Assembly: GCA_009746045.1 (NCBI GenBank)
Contig: RPFO01000165.1
Span: 6,696,036 to 6,760,035, forward strand
DNA: 64,000 bases
DNA from: Mesostigma viride
Lineage: Eukaryota; Streptophyta; Mesostigmatophyceae; Mesostigmatales; Mesostigmataceae
Direction: 5' to 3'
Positions 1 to 9,944 of the stretch are shown here, one piece after another. The translations under genes and the position numbers were made by a program. The first letter of the stretch is position 1. Each line of letters opens with the position of its first letter. The notes beneath the pieces are model-generated. The model was not told where the DNA came from. It ran no database searches and worked only from the letters and a program-made list of their open reading frames with translations.

Positions 1-309
1 GCCGGCGCTGCTGCCGCTGTGGCTGAGCGCGACAAGTTTGCCTCCTACGGCAATGTGGGGCCCCACCGGGTCATCCCCTTTGTCCTTGAGGAGTTCGGGG
101 CCATGGGCCCCAAGACAGCGGAGTTTTTCCACGAGTGCTGCCAGCGCCGTGAAGACCGCCTCGACCTCGAGGGTCAGACCGCCCCGTGGTCGGCCCGCAC
201 GTGGTCCTCGTATTGGCGGCAGCGCCTGTCACTCGCCCTCACTCGCACCGTGGCTGATGTGTTATTCCGCCGCACCCGGGCCGACTTTGTCGCGACCCAT
301 GCGGTCTAG
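1..309 (+). pseudogene. LINE ORF2 C-terminal end, copy A, cut by window start
   Basis: The frame is open from base 1 and stops at 309. It matches the last ~100 residues of the fuller copy ending at 17167, with a few substitutions (for example Phe for Val near base 125). This is the tail of a non-LTR retrotransposon polyprotein, downstream of a PD-(D/E)XK-like region visible only in the other copy. Nothing catalytic is visible here. About 120 bp of 3' sequence follow before the next insertion. The LINE assignment rests on the longer copy at 15873-17167. Confidence 0.6.
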
Positions 310-446
310 ATCCCTTCCAGGCCTGCATGGTGGGCCGGCAGCGCTGTTGCTGCGTGTAGTTTTGTGATGTATAGTTAGTTGTACCTTGTGCCGCTGGCGT
401 GATCCTTGGATGTCTGTGTCAGATTACTATTAATTTCTTCAGGGTT

Positions 447-2210
447 GGTTAAACCTTTTTGCGCTGATCGAAGCTCTCCCCCCCGGTCTGCCTCCCTCGA
501 CGCAGTGCTCTACGCCAAATTCGTCGCCCATTCCCAAGAAAACCCGAACTTCCCATACCAAATGGGACGTCCGCCGCTTCGGCGCCGGCCAGCGGGATTT
601 TTGCATCTTGGAAATCTTTACGCTCACGAAGGAACAATGTGACGATGTTATCAAGTTCCTGGCCCGCCATGACGAACTTTTCCTGCCTACCCCTGGCGAC
701 AAGGTCACCAAGCCCGCCTGGGAATGGCTGCTTCAAGAACCGGAGGCGTACTTGAAGGCAGTCATCATGTGCAGCTACCTGCGCTGCGACGCCCACGACA
801 TCACCCAGATTGGCTACGCTGGCCTCAGGAGCCTCCTGCATGAGCGCAGACGGGCAGCCACAGCAGCTGCAGCATCCCCGCAGAGCAGCACCTCCCCCAG
901 CACGGACTCCATCCGAGCTGCAGTGGCGGAGCAGCTGGCGCCGATGGCTGAGCAGCTCGCCGCCCTGAACGCGCCTGACGGCCCACTCAACACTCTCTCG
1001 GCCAAGGTCAACAACATTGAAGCCAGAGTCGCCCTTAAGCTCCAGCCTCAGTTTACTGCTACGCAAGAGCACATTGCCACCAAAGTTTCCGAGGCCACAG
1101 CCACTGTGACCACCCGCCTTAACCAGGTGGAAGGCCGAGTCGGCCAAGGCACCGTGAAACTTGAGGCAGTTGCCGCCAAGGTAGACGCCCTGGCCACGCA
1201 GGTCCCCGAGATCGCCGAGCGAACGGCCACCATCGCCGCCCAACCTGCTGGTAGGGCTAGTGATGACCCCTCGACTCGCGCCTCCTGGGCGGACCTGCTC
1301 AAGAGCCAGGCATCCTCTACCACGACCGCCATCACCACCAAGCTCCAGGAGCTGGAAGACACGCGCCGCGAGGCCGCTGACCGCGACCGTCGCCGCTGCC
1401 GGGTCATCCTCAGGCGCTTCGACATGCTGCCGGAGGAGACCCCAGACTCTCTTCTCGACGAGCTGAAGAAACAGCTCTTGGCGCGCATGCAGCTGCCAGG
1501 TGCGATACTGCAGGGCGCCTACCGCCTGCCCCATCCACGGGCCAAGGCTGGGCCCCCTCCAGTGGTCCTCACCTTCAGCGACATCACAGCCCGAGTTCGG
1601 TTCCTCTCTCGCCGCAAGAAGCTGGTGGACACCTCCTGGTCGCTTGACGACGACCTGACGCCAGCCCAGCAGCAGCAACGCCGCGATCAGTGGCCCGACT
1701 ACATCCGCCACAAGACCAACCCCGAGAAGCCCCAAGTGTACTGGCGGGGCGGGGACCTCTACGTCAACAAGAAACTGTGGAAGCCCCCCCGGGCTTCCCC
1801 GGGATAGAGCACTCCAGCTAGTTGTCTAGATGGGGGCAATCGATGATGGGATAGCTTAGGCATTACAGCACTTGAAACGATATTAGCGCACAGCGTTATA
1901 GTACCTTCAATTAGCTCTGGCACCTTGTGGCCATCAGCTTGCGCCTTAATTAGCCGACGTCTTGAGCCCACCTCACATTTGTAGCATAAGCTATGCGTCA
2001 GCCTACCTATGGTATTGCACTGGTTGTATTGCACCCACAGTGTTGCGCCCCGGCACCATGCCGTGGAGAGAGCGCTCTGTGGCCTGCCCACCTGCGGCAG
2101 TGAGAGAAGCTAGGGCGCCCTCCCTCCTTCTCACTGTGTATATAGGGTTGAAGGTTCCTTTACTCTGTATTGGCACCCACGTGACGCAGTCACGTGCTTA
2201 TTAATTAATT
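447..2210 (+). mobile_element. 5'-truncated retroposon carrying only LINE ORF1
   Basis: The insert is flanked by a near-identical direct repeat: AATTTCTTCAGGGTT at 432-446 and AATTCTTCAGGGTT at 2211-2224. That is the size of a LINE target-site duplication. Inside are an ORF1-type frame lacking a start codon, ~370 bp of non-coding sequence, a perfect hairpin (2178-2196) and a TTAA-repeat tail. There is no ORF2, so this is either an internally deleted LINE or a retroposed ORF1 mRNA. It lies just 3' of the ORF2 end at 309. The boundaries are inferred from the repeat. Confidence 0.5.
608..1807 (+). CDS. LINE ORF1 protein (L1/Tx1-like RNA-binding protein), copy A
   Basis: About 400 residues. Role by family: ORF1 proteins trimerise through a coiled coil, bind the element RNA and form the retrotransposition particle. 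Seen here: an N-terminal ~70-residue region rich in aromatic and acidic residues, a long Ala/Glu/Lys/Thr heptad-like stretch (roughly residues 90-270), then an RRM-like part around RRCRVILRRF. The C-terminal domain has PVVLTFSDITARVRFLSRRK followed by an LDDDLTPAQ motif, as in L1 ORF1 C-terminal domains. The first codon here is TTG. The frame stays open upstream to 434 with no ATG, so the 5' end is truncated or spliced. The first in-frame ATG is near 766. No ORF2 follows. The antisense 428-aa frame is a shadow. Confidence 0.7.
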   Translation: MEIFTLTKEQCDDVIKFLARHDELFLPTPGDKVTKPAWEWLLQEPEAYLKAVIMCSYLRCDAHDITQIGYAGLRSLLHERRRAATAAAASPQSSTSPSTDSIRAAVAEQLAPMAEQLAALNAPDGPLNTLSAKVNNIEARVALKLQPQFTATQEHIATKVSEATATVTTRLNQVEGRVGQGTVKLEAVAAKVDALATQVPEIAERTATIAAQPAGRASDDPSTRASWADLLKSQASSTTTAITTKLQELEDTRREAADRDRRRCRVILRRFDMLPEETPDSLLDELKKQLLARMQLPGAILQGAYRLPHPRAKAGPPPVVLTFSDITARVRFLSRRKKLVDTSWSLDDDLTPAQQQQRRDQWPDYIRHKTNPEKPQVYWRGGDLYVNKKLWKPPRASPG

Positions 2211-2216
2211 AATTCT
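2178..2216 (+). repeat. Hairpin plus TTAA-repeat tail (family 1), copy A
   Basis: A perfect stem-loop, CACGTGACGCAGTCACGTG (8-bp arms, 3-nt loop, 2178-2196), is followed within five bases by a TTAATTAATTAATT run. The same signature occurs inverted at 42893-42938. It is interpreted as a retroposon 3' end with a simple-repeat tail. Confidence 0.6.
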
Positions 2217-2224
2217 TCAGGGTT

Positions 2225-3900
2225 ATTCTCCCAGTTATCGGGTTTTTCCTTATGTTGCGTGCCTATCTCACCTTCGTAATCTATCATTCTCAATGAATAT
2301 ATATCGATGGATGTGTGTCCGATGGCATAACGTAACGATGGTTACCACGGACATGGTTAGAGGTCGATCAGCCCTATGTTCGACCCGTAGTTCGGCCCAC
2401 TACAGTAACGGAAATTAAGCGTGGAATATTCGCATGCCTGTTCCGGACCACAAGGGTCGGAACAGCAGTGCCGACCTAGTGGCACTGCTTGGCATATAGG
2501 TGTGCGAGGACGATGGACAAGACAGTCGTCTTCCAATCCGCCGACTCACACACCTCAGTTAATCTGAGCTACGAATATATTCCTTTTAATACAATCGTGT
2601 TCGACACACAACCTTGTACAACTGCAATTGCAAGAATACAAGAAGGTAATTATTATAATGCTTCTGGGCCTATACGCTGTGATGACAGCAAGTAGCCTAT
2701 AGGATAGTGATCACCCTTCCTACTCAGGCAGGCAACAAACCGGGACGATAGTCCCGTAGATAGAAACGATCTTTCCCAACGTGTCTGGCCGATTGGCTTG
2801 GCACGTTACAACGAGGTTGCATATAGCTCGAGGCTCAACGAGGCAACGAGTGTCTTCACACACGAGCCTTGGTCGTCACGGCGAGTGGCGAGCCTATCGA
2901 GGGTCGTAGGCCTGGTGTGAGGATAAACTTAGGTTGCTAGCCAGCAGCCTAGGGTCATTCCAGCCAGCAAGACCAGGAGCTCACAAGCTCTGCTGACGAG
3001 TTGCTGTGCAAGTTCCAGTACCGAAGTATACACCGGGACTGCCGTACCACCACGTAGTCCATGCAGACAGGCCTGACGGTCGTTAGGGCCCCCAAAAGTG
3101 ACCAAGTCCTGTGAGGGACGTTGGAAGTGGCAGTTGACAGCAACCATCCCGCTAATAATCCCGCAAAAAGGCAGAAAACAGGGGAGTGTTGTCGTTCATT
3201 ATAGCAGCCGTGCTGGCAGGCGCAAAGCGACTGCCAGCAGTGCCCACGGGGAGCGTGGCGTTGGCGTCGAGCAGCATAACCAAGAAGTGGCGGGCCGGGG
3301 TAGCCCGGCCCTCAAGGCTATGCAATTAGTCCTCGAAGAACTTCTGGCGTTCCAACTCAGGTAGACCACTATGGGGTGCATGCGTAACCCACCCCAACCG
3401 TGAGGTGGTGTTTAGAGCGCCCCTCAACTGAGGTGAAATGTGCCACCATAAGGCGTGGGGTTAGAAACTGTAGCGTGCTGAGGCTGGCAGCTGCAGGAGG
3501 GGGGACACCCCCCCTAAAATCGTACATGAGCGTACTCCAGAGTTTGGCCTACCGCGCCGCCCGGCGCCAGCCAAAGTGAAAAATGGCTGAGTGCGGCTCT
3601 GTCAGCCAAAAGGCTGCGCCGGATCGATTTGGAAGTGTGCTACGTGCTACGTGGCTTGTACGACACGTGGCGCTTTTTGTAGAATCTCTTAGTAGAAGCT
3701 CTTAGTAAGCAATAGTATTAGAATATTCTCCAAGTAGAAGAATTTAATGATGATTACATTTGTACTGCAGTGCTCCGGCTTCAGGCTGGTTGTTGGTGCA
3801 ACGGTGGTCTGCAACTCAAGAATGACGTCAAGCCGGCCGGCGGAAATTCGATGCCTACTGCCTGACGCCCCGATAGTACCACCGATACTAAATATATCCG
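2225..3900. other. No gene recognised
   Basis: This ~1.7-kb stretch has only short frames in all six readings and no recognisable domain. It is repeated almost exactly at 19083-20758 and, with many small indels, at 10650-12310. It is probably old retroelement sequence. Confidence 0.5.
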
Positions 3901-3928
3901 GCCCTCGGCCACTTAGTATAGATAGATT

Positions 3929-3973
3929 CTCTGCTGCCCATGTGCGGCGTGGGACACAACAACAACAACAACT
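3929..3973 (+). repeat. Retroposon 3' end with AAC tail, copy A
   Basis: A conserved ~30-bp end (TTCTCTGCTGCCCATGTGCG and following bases) runs into ACACAACAACAACAACAAC. The same end with a longer AAC tail lies at 29599-29653. This is interpreted as the 3' terminus of a SINE or LINE family with an AAC-repeat tail. The 5' limit is not visible. Confidence 0.5.
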
Positions 3974-4178
3974 GCATGCCTGACGCCAGGTCCGGTGTCA
4001 GAATCAACAACAACAACCTGACGCCTGCCTAAAAGTTGATACGTCTTCCTAGAAACAACCAATACTTGGTAAGTTCTCAGCGTAAGAAGTTGTAAGTACA
4101 GCAGGGCCAAAGCGGACTCCTGCACTTAAAATCAAACGCCTGACCAAGCTAGCGGGGTCACCAGAGCGCACTCCTTTC

Positions 4179-4759
4179 CTAAAACCAGGGGCCGGACCGG
4201 CGGGAGGAGTTAGCTCCACGAAATTTTTCTTCGCGCCGCCCTAAAAATTTCGACTGGAGTACACTCCGTCGCAAAAATTCTGCCGCCGGACACATTTTTT
4301 CCCGTTTTTGGAGTCCGCTCCAAGTCCGGAGGTTCCGCGCCGGACACACGAGTGAGTGTGCTGTTTTGGCTGGATGTCCCCCTCCTGCAGCTGCCACTGC
4401 GGCGAACACAAAAGGCCAACACCACCTTGGCCTGGCGTCCCACTGCCAGCGAAGTAAAAACGCCAAACGCCTGCCAGGCGATCAGTGCGCACCGTGCCAA
4501 ATGGCACAGTGCGACGATGCTCCTGCACGCCTAGAATAGACACACGATGTGAAATGCAAAAGGCAACGAGCTCCTCCACCCGGTAGCTATGGTCGCTATC
4601 TGCTAGCAATGTGCGTACGTTGAAAGTTGCGAGGGCCAAGGATGCCTGCTGCATGGCCCAACAGGGGAGAACGCGATGGGAGATGGGGGTGGATGCAGCG
4701 GAAGGCGGGGGTGGGGATGGAACGGAGGGGAGGGAGGGGGATGGAATAGTGCTTTTCAT
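4179..4759 (-). pseudogene. LINE APE-type endonuclease N-terminus, decayed, copy A
   Basis: Read on the minus strand, a Pro/Ser-rich start leads into an AP-endonuclease-like beginning of LINE ORF2. FNVRTLL corresponds to motif I and LGVQEHRRT carries the metal-binding Glu motif; GGVGLL follows. After this the reading degenerates and no RT follows, so ORF2 is truncated. One C is missing near 4379 relative to copy C, which shifts the frame and splits the coding stretch across overlapping frames. It sits directly downstream (minus strand) of the ORF1 remnant at 5032-6317, the ORF1-ORF2 order of a LINE. Confidence 0.6.
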
Positions 4760-5031
4760 CGCATGGAGCTTGTCCTGCAGGCGAAGGATGCGAGCCTGCC
4801 GCCTGCTCTGGGTATTCGGGGATGAGTGCGCAAGTTACGCAGAGGCGTAGAAAATCTAGCATGCGTTGTGTGTTGCTAATCTTACTGCTGAGAGCTGTTC
4901 GGGTCCGAGATACCGGCACCACCATGTGTCTCTGTCGACTAGGCCGATGCATGGTAGTGGAACGGGGGACTATTTAGAGGCTGTCCCCGAAGAAGCCTGT
5001 TAGCCGCGAGCCGACGAGTAGGGTTGTCTAC

Positions 5032-6317
5032 CTACTGGGAACCACCAGGGGCAGCACGTTTCTTAGACTCACCACGAGACTCTACACCTGTGGTGTTAAT
5101 CTCAACACCGTCAAAGAAGGCAGCAAAGCGACCATCCGACTTCAGGCGCATCTGCACACGCTTCCCCCCAGTACGTACCCCTTCCTCTTCTCCACGACCT
5201 TCTCGTGATTCCAAAGCTTGCTCCTTGCCGCCAGCTGTGCGCAGGGGTGTAGTCCTCGTCCATGCTGATAAGGGTGTCCTTGAGCAGGTGACAGGCGCCC
5301 ATGACCCGTTTCTGGTCGTTCACGGTGGCCATGGTGACCAGAACCAAGCCAGCTGCATGGGCCTGGCAGGCGAATGGCCCTGTCAATGGTCACGTGATGG
5401 CGCAGCTGCAGCACCCCCAAGAGTGCGGGGCCCCGCAAGGCCTCGGTAAGTGCTTTTGCGGTGTCATGCTTTCCCTTCTCAAAATTCTTGAGAATGATAT
5501 TGCATTGTCTGAGCTGAGCCACATTCTGTGACGCGACTGCAATGGCAGCCGTCTTAGCCGCCTGGGCGACTATGGCATCCAAGTTCTTGCCCGCCACGTC
5601 CGCGAACGTGACCCGCTTGGGGGGGAGGTGGCCATGGCCGCCTTTGATTCCAGCAAGGTGGCTTGGGTTGCAGCAGAGGCAGCAGCCATAGACTTGAGCT
5701 CACCTTGTGCACACAGAGGTGAGCGACTGCTGCATGCCACGCAGCAGCGCAGTGGGGTCGGCTGCGCCGGCAGGGGTGTTGGTGTCGGCCGCGGCGTCGG
5801 ATGCGTAAGCAATGGTCGCCAGCGGGTTGCAGAGTTCAGGGCAGCATGTTAAGAGGCAGGAGGTGCGTTGTGCACAGGTCGTCGTCCCATCGCAGCCACT
5901 CCGCGGGGCCGTCAGGCACAGCCGCGCTGGTGTTGGGATGGCGGAATCATGGTGTCGTCGGCGCCGTATCGGAAATATTTTGAGGATTTGTTGCACGTCA
6001 GCGAGCGGCATGATGAAAAATGCCGCAAGGTCGGCCGGTTGCAGGCGGGTTCCGAGGCTTGTATATTTGGTTAAATCAGACGGTGAAGGCGGTGGGGTGC
6101 CAGCCTGCGCGGTGTTAGCCTCGGCGTCCATGGAAGTGGCTTCCGTGGTGCGAGGTTTCTTGTGAGCGGCGGTAGCAGTGTCGGCGGAATGGCTGGCGTC
6201 CTCAAGAAGGTCGTCGATGGCATGGGTTTCCTGGGCGGCAGGTGTTGTTTGGGCCTCCATAGCTGCGAGTAATATTACAGATGCTATGTCGGGCCGGGTC
6301 GCAGGTGTGCTATTCAC
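5032..6317 (-). pseudogene. Minus-strand LINE ORF1, frameshifted, copy A
   Basis: Several minus-strand frames must be read in turn. An Ala/Thr-rich acidic N-terminus (start near 6317, or the internal Met near 6260) leads to VTFADVAGKNLDAIVAQAAK, then to VAQLRQCNIILKNFEKGK, then to VTMATVNDQKRVMGACHLLK with MDEDYTPA. It ends near KRVQMRLKSDGRFAAFFDG. The order of an RRM-like strand, an EDYTP-type motif and a basic C-terminus matches L1-type ORF1 proteins. At least three frame changes make it a pseudogene, or the sequence carries indel errors. It pairs with the endonuclease remnant at 4179-4759. Confidence 0.5.
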
Positions 6318-6649
6318 GGGTGGAATGCCGCCATATCGAGTCGAAAATAGCGATATCTGCTGGGCAGGCCGATGTCGACAGCGTTCTAAATCGGGGGCGA
6401 TAGCTGCAGGAAATTATACCAGCATGTTCGTCATCAACAGACGAGTCGAATGCACTAAACCCGACTAAATTTCATGGCCTGAGTCGAAAGTTATGAGCAT
6501 TCTCGGCAGCCATAGCTCGGCATATTTTCGCGGGCCATAGCATGGGAGTATATGATTGCCCACGAAGTTATGTTCTTAATTGATTGGTGAGTTAATTAAT
6601 CTGGAGTCCAGACTGAATGGACCAGTTACTAGGATACCTTTGGGGTGAA

Positions 6650-6688
6650 GTACGGCGAACGTACACCATTAATTAATTAATTAATTAT
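6650..6688 (+). repeat. Hairpin plus ATTA-repeat tail (family 3), copy A
   Basis: GTACG-GCGAA-CGTAC forms a 5-bp stem-loop at 6650-6664. Three bases later comes an ATTAATTAATTAATTAATTA run. The layout matches the tails at 2178 and 7553 but the hairpin sequence differs. Confidence 0.45.
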
Positions 6689-6689
6689 C

Positions 6690-7550
6690 AACATCACTCC
6701 GTTGGGAGTAGATGTAGCACATAGCCCTGAGAAGGGGCATATGGCTTTTAATACATTCTAGGCTACTTCATGCAAGGGTGGGAATGTAAGCTACCCCTGC
6801 TCTAGGTGCACCAGGGCACCCGCACCCGCATGGTCGATCACGCTATGCCCGGGTAAGGGGGGGAGCATGCCTGTGAGGGGGAAGATCATCATGGCTATAC
6901 AAAAACTAGAGCGTGGCATCTCAACGTACACCATGCGTCCAGGCATAGTTGTCTCACTTCGTACACCGCCACTTGGCGGCGTTGTGATGATGTATGCCCC
7001 GTGTGTCTGATATTATTAGGCAGCGTAGACTACAGAACGTTCTTTTGCTGGCAATCTAGCTCGTACTAATCAGGTTGATACAGATGAGGGCCCTGCTGGT
7101 TCCTTGCGGACTGGCCAGCCCGGAAGATTAATCTTCTTACATGGTCAGGCCCTGCCAGGGTTAGGCGCCGTGGTGGCCAACATCGGACATACCTGGTACG
7201 TTGTCTCCATGATACCGCGACATGATTTTAGCTGACATGCAGAGCAAAGACGCTGTTGGCGTTATCCGCTCAACCCCTCTTACTCATATATGGTCAGATA
7301 TGCAGGACAAGCAGCATTGGGCGGACATTGTCAATATGACTACGACCCCCCAACTGGGGGCCTTATAGGAAATATAAAAAGCATGGTAGGCATAGTTTGC
7401 GTGCAAGATTAGCTGGAGGCATCACTTGAGGCCCATATTTTAGACTAGCTGTTGACATACATGTACATAGTGACGTCTTGGGGAGACGTCCACTATATCA
7501 GGGTATAGTGCTTTTCAGTGCTCATTATAGTGGGGATTTCAGTGCTCCTT
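6690..7550. other. No gene recognised
   Basis: There are no frames of useful length and no motif was recognised. The stretch contains small hairpins such as AAGATTAATCTT near 7130. It is repeated in copies B (to 7467) and C. Confidence 0.5.
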
Positions 7551-7552
7551 GG

Positions 7553-7590
7553 TCCCCCAACGGGGACACGAGACTAATTAATTAATTAAT
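7553..7590 (+). repeat. Hairpin plus TAAT-repeat tail (family 2), copy A
   Basis: The stem-loop TCCCC-CAAC-GGGGA (7553-7566) is followed by CACGAGACT and a TAATTAATTAATTAAT tail. The same end occurs at 24411, in part at 28013, and inverted at 45368 and 57257. Confidence 0.6.
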
Positions 7591-7884
7591 GCTGTTTTCC
7601 TCATTTGGTCAATGTTATTCTAAGTCGGGGTAAAATTGGCTCTTTTTTAGCAAATTTAGCAAATTAGCAAATTAGCGGAAGGCGGGGGCCGAGATTAATT
7701 AAGAGGTACCTTGAAATTAAATAAGACGCACACCTCTATCGAGATATATGTTCGGAGGCGAGTTTCTATTGGCGTTAATTTGTAGTGTCAAGTGTGACGG
7801 CATGTACTGAAATCGCGGATACTTTCTAGATCGATTGCGCATTCGACGGTTAAAAGGCAGAGCTGCGGTTGAAAGTACTGTACG

Positions 7885-8069
7885 TGGGGGGGGACGGTGT
7901 TACAACGGGGGGGGACGCATTTATGGGGGGGGGGACGGTGTTACAACGGGGGGGGAACGCACTTATGGGGGGGGGGAACGGTGTTATCGGGGAAATGGAC
8001 CAAAGAGGTGAGAGGGGAAATGAGTATCAGCGAATCGTCAATGGGGGAACGGTGTTACACCGGGGGGGA
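7885..8069 (+). repeat. G-run iteron-like tandem repeat, copy A
   Basis: Runs of 5-9 G separate four ACGGTGTTA cores and two ACGCAYTTATGG cores at roughly 40-70 bp spacing. It lies ~360 bp upstream of the likely ATG of the coiled-coil ORF. The G-run lengths differ from copy C. Its position upstream of a Rep-type gene is reminiscent of iterons, but any function is inferred. Confidence 0.6.
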
Positions 8070-8426
8070 GTCGCAGTTGTCAGTTTCAAACCGAATATCT
8101 ATTGGACCGTAGTTCTAGGAAATTGTAGATGGCGATTAGTTCGGCACTTCCGGGCGTCAGGCCCAGTAAGGTCCAGGTGGAAGTTTAGACACCTTGCAAT
8201 CACAGAATAGCAGTTACAGGGATATTATCTAATGGAAATGGCCGACACGTTGGAAACTGATTGCGGTTACAAACCTTACGTCGTGTGTGATTGGCTGGAT
8301 ACTAACGGGGCACGAAGACCAAAGGCAGAAGGAGCGGCCACGCGTCACGATTCGTGTGATTGACAGGATACACGCGAATATAGGTGTGTGAACGAAGGGA
8401 CAAAAAGAAAACGAAAGGCCGACACC

Positions 8427-9197
8427 ATGGCGGCGATGAAAAATCTGGTGCAACAAGACCTCGTCAAGGACCTCGTTGGAAAAGTAAACAAGCAGCGGGT
8501 CGACTTAACTAACGCCATCAGGGACAAAAAGCTTAATCTGGACCGTGCCAACGAAGGAGTACAAGTACAAACAAAGAATGTAAATGCGGCTAAGGCAAGG
8601 TATCATGAACTCAAGACAAGGGAGGAAAAGCTCTGCGAGGAGAAAGTGAAAAAGGCGTACGAGACTACCGTAGAGCCCCAACTCAAGACGCTAGAGCGGC
8701 TGAAAGCCGCCTTATGCAAAAAGGAACAACTGTGGGAGGGGGTGGTCAAACATGCAACAAATGAGGTGCTGTCGACACTTGAGACAATAGGGCCCCTTCT
8801 CTCCAACGCAATCAATAAAGGGGCAGCGGTGGATAGCGTGGATCTGACGGGGTCCCAGGCCGACGAGGATGAATTATTCAACTCCGTTTTGTCTGCTGCC
8901 GGCAAGCTTGCTGGGGGGTCATCTGTAACCCCATCATCATCAACACAAACGTCCACAAAACAACATGGCCAAGACCAAAACGCCGGCAAGTCGCCCTGGC
9001 CCGGCAAGGGTACTAAACGAACCCTCGATTTTGACGAACGCAATGAGGAAACGCCTGCTTTTGAGCCGTCGCCAGATGACGACCCCGTCCATGACGACCA
9101 CGCCGGCCCAGCACCAGCCAACGACGCCGGACCACCTAGTTCATCCCAAAGATCGGGACTCGATGGATCCAGCACATGCGAACCTCCACATTCTTGA
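8427..9197 (+). CDS. Coiled-coil acidic N-terminal ORF of HUH element, copy A
   Basis: The frame is open from a GTG at 8388. The ATG at 8427 lies in CACCATGGC, a strong eukaryotic start context, so it is preferred. The ~256-residue product begins with a highly charged, probably coiled-coil stretch (about residues 1-120) rich in Lys, Glu and Leu. A Ser/Thr/Gln-rich linker and an Asp/Pro-rich end follow. No known domain was recognised. The next frame (to 9578) overlaps its 3' part in a different phase and carries a zinc finger, so the two are probably parts of one protein joined by a frameshift or small intron. The few differences from copy C include Val for Phe near residue 14. Confidence 0.55.
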   Translation: MAAMKNLVQQDLVKDLVGKVNKQRVDLTNAIRDKKLNLDRANEGVQVQTKNVNAAKARYHELKTREEKLCEEKVKKAYETTVEPQLKTLERLKAALCKKEQLWEGVVKHATNEVLSTLETIGPLLSNAINKGAAVDSVDLTGSQADEDELFNSVLSAAGKLAGGSSVTPSSSTQTSTKQHGQDQNAGKSPWPGKGTKRTLDFDERNEETPAFEPSPDDDPVHDDHAGPAPANDAGPPSSSQRSGLDGSSTCEPPHS

Positions 9198-9578
9198 GGA
9201 CGACGTTGTGCCTGAGTTAAACTGTGAAACAAGGCACCGGCGGCGCGGGCGGCATGCTATTTTAGACGATGCCTCCGAGGATGACGATGAAAACAATATC
9301 AAGGAAGACGAACCAGAAGCAGAGCAAGAAGCGGATGAACAAGTGGCAGAAGAGGAGGAAGGGGATGAGGTTGACGAAGAGGATCCCCCTCCACGTTGGG
9401 CAAAAAGATGTAAATTCATAGATGATGAAGCTGGTGTTTCCAGTGATGACGAGGACAGCGATGGCGAAGGGGCCATTAAAAATCAGAATTTCACGTGCAA
9501 CTGTTGCGAGCCGCCTTTCGTAGCCAGGAGCCAAGCTGGTCTCACCCGTCACGTAACATGCAAGATAAAGCGTGGACG
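8965..9578 (+). CDS. Acidic region and C2HC finger exon of HUH element, copy A
   Basis: The frame is open from the ATG at 8965. The convincing part starts near 9160: a basic patch (RHRRRGR), a long Asp/Glu run, then a finger with CNCC, RHVTC and a basic tail at the end. It reads as a DNA- or RNA-binding C2HC-type finger with two extra residues before the conserved Leu. The codon phase at 9577-9578 joins cleanly across the intron at 9579 to the HUH exon. Unlike copy C, this copy has no internal frameshift in the acidic run, so it is the better template. The connection to the upstream coiled-coil frame needs a +1 step. Confidence 0.55.
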
Positions 9579-9746
9579 GTAAGCCGCTAAATCCTTTCTA
9601 GGGTTTTTATTTCCAACTTGTCTTCTTGCCAAACTTGTCCACCTGAGTTTTTCTTTGAAAATTAATTATGTCTTTAAACCAATCTTGACCACGATCCTTG
9701 CAAAAAATCTGCATTTTTTTTTTTCCATGTACCCTTCTCATCACAG
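9579..9746 (+). other. Spliceosomal intron (168 nt), copy A
   Basis: The donor is GTAAGC directly after CGTGGACG. The acceptor is TCTCATCACAG, preceded by a long T run. Splicing at 9578/9747 restores an Arg codon (CG+C) and keeps the finger frame in phase with the frame leading into the HUH domain. Without splicing, translation ends at the TAA in the donor (9580-9582). Confidence 0.7.
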
Positions 9747-9944
9747 CCAAGCGAGACAACAACTACAAGAGCGTGAGGCTATCGCAACGGATGAGCAAGT
9801 CAACGTCGAAAAACAGCACCAAGATCAAGCACACGAAACTGACGATTACATCCCATTACGTCAACCCAAGCGCGCACGTGGGCCTACGGCGCTAAAAAAT
9901 ATGACACTCCACATCTCCATTTCAGGGGGGGCTCGCGATCTCGA
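9747..9944 (+). pseudogene. HUH exon, copy A, truncated
   Basis: This exon starts with a Gln/Glu/Arg-rich helix, then a basic PKRARG patch that could act as a nuclear localisation signal. It runs in frame into the MTLHISISGG beginning of the HUH protein. At 9944 the sequence switches to LINE ORF1 sequence (copy B), so the catalytic motifs are lost. It is in frame across the intron, whereas copy C lacks one base near 26637. Confidence 0.55.

Larger units (their letters stand above)
7611..9944 (+). mobile_element. HUH (Replitron-like) element, copy A, 3' end lost
   Basis: This is the left part of the element described at 24469-27910. It starts at the 15-bp repeat AATGTTATTCTAAGT (7611-7625) and runs through the G-run repeats, the coiled-coil ORF, the finger ORF, the intron and the first ~65 codons of the HUH exon. 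It is then cut at 9944, where copy B begins. There is no HVH or YLLK motif on this copy. Confidence 0.6.

Noticed and set aside
449-1735. 428-codon minus-strand frame (also at 17307-18593)
   Set aside because: Antisense to LINE ORF1 with its conserved motifs on the plus strand; a GC-rich shadow.
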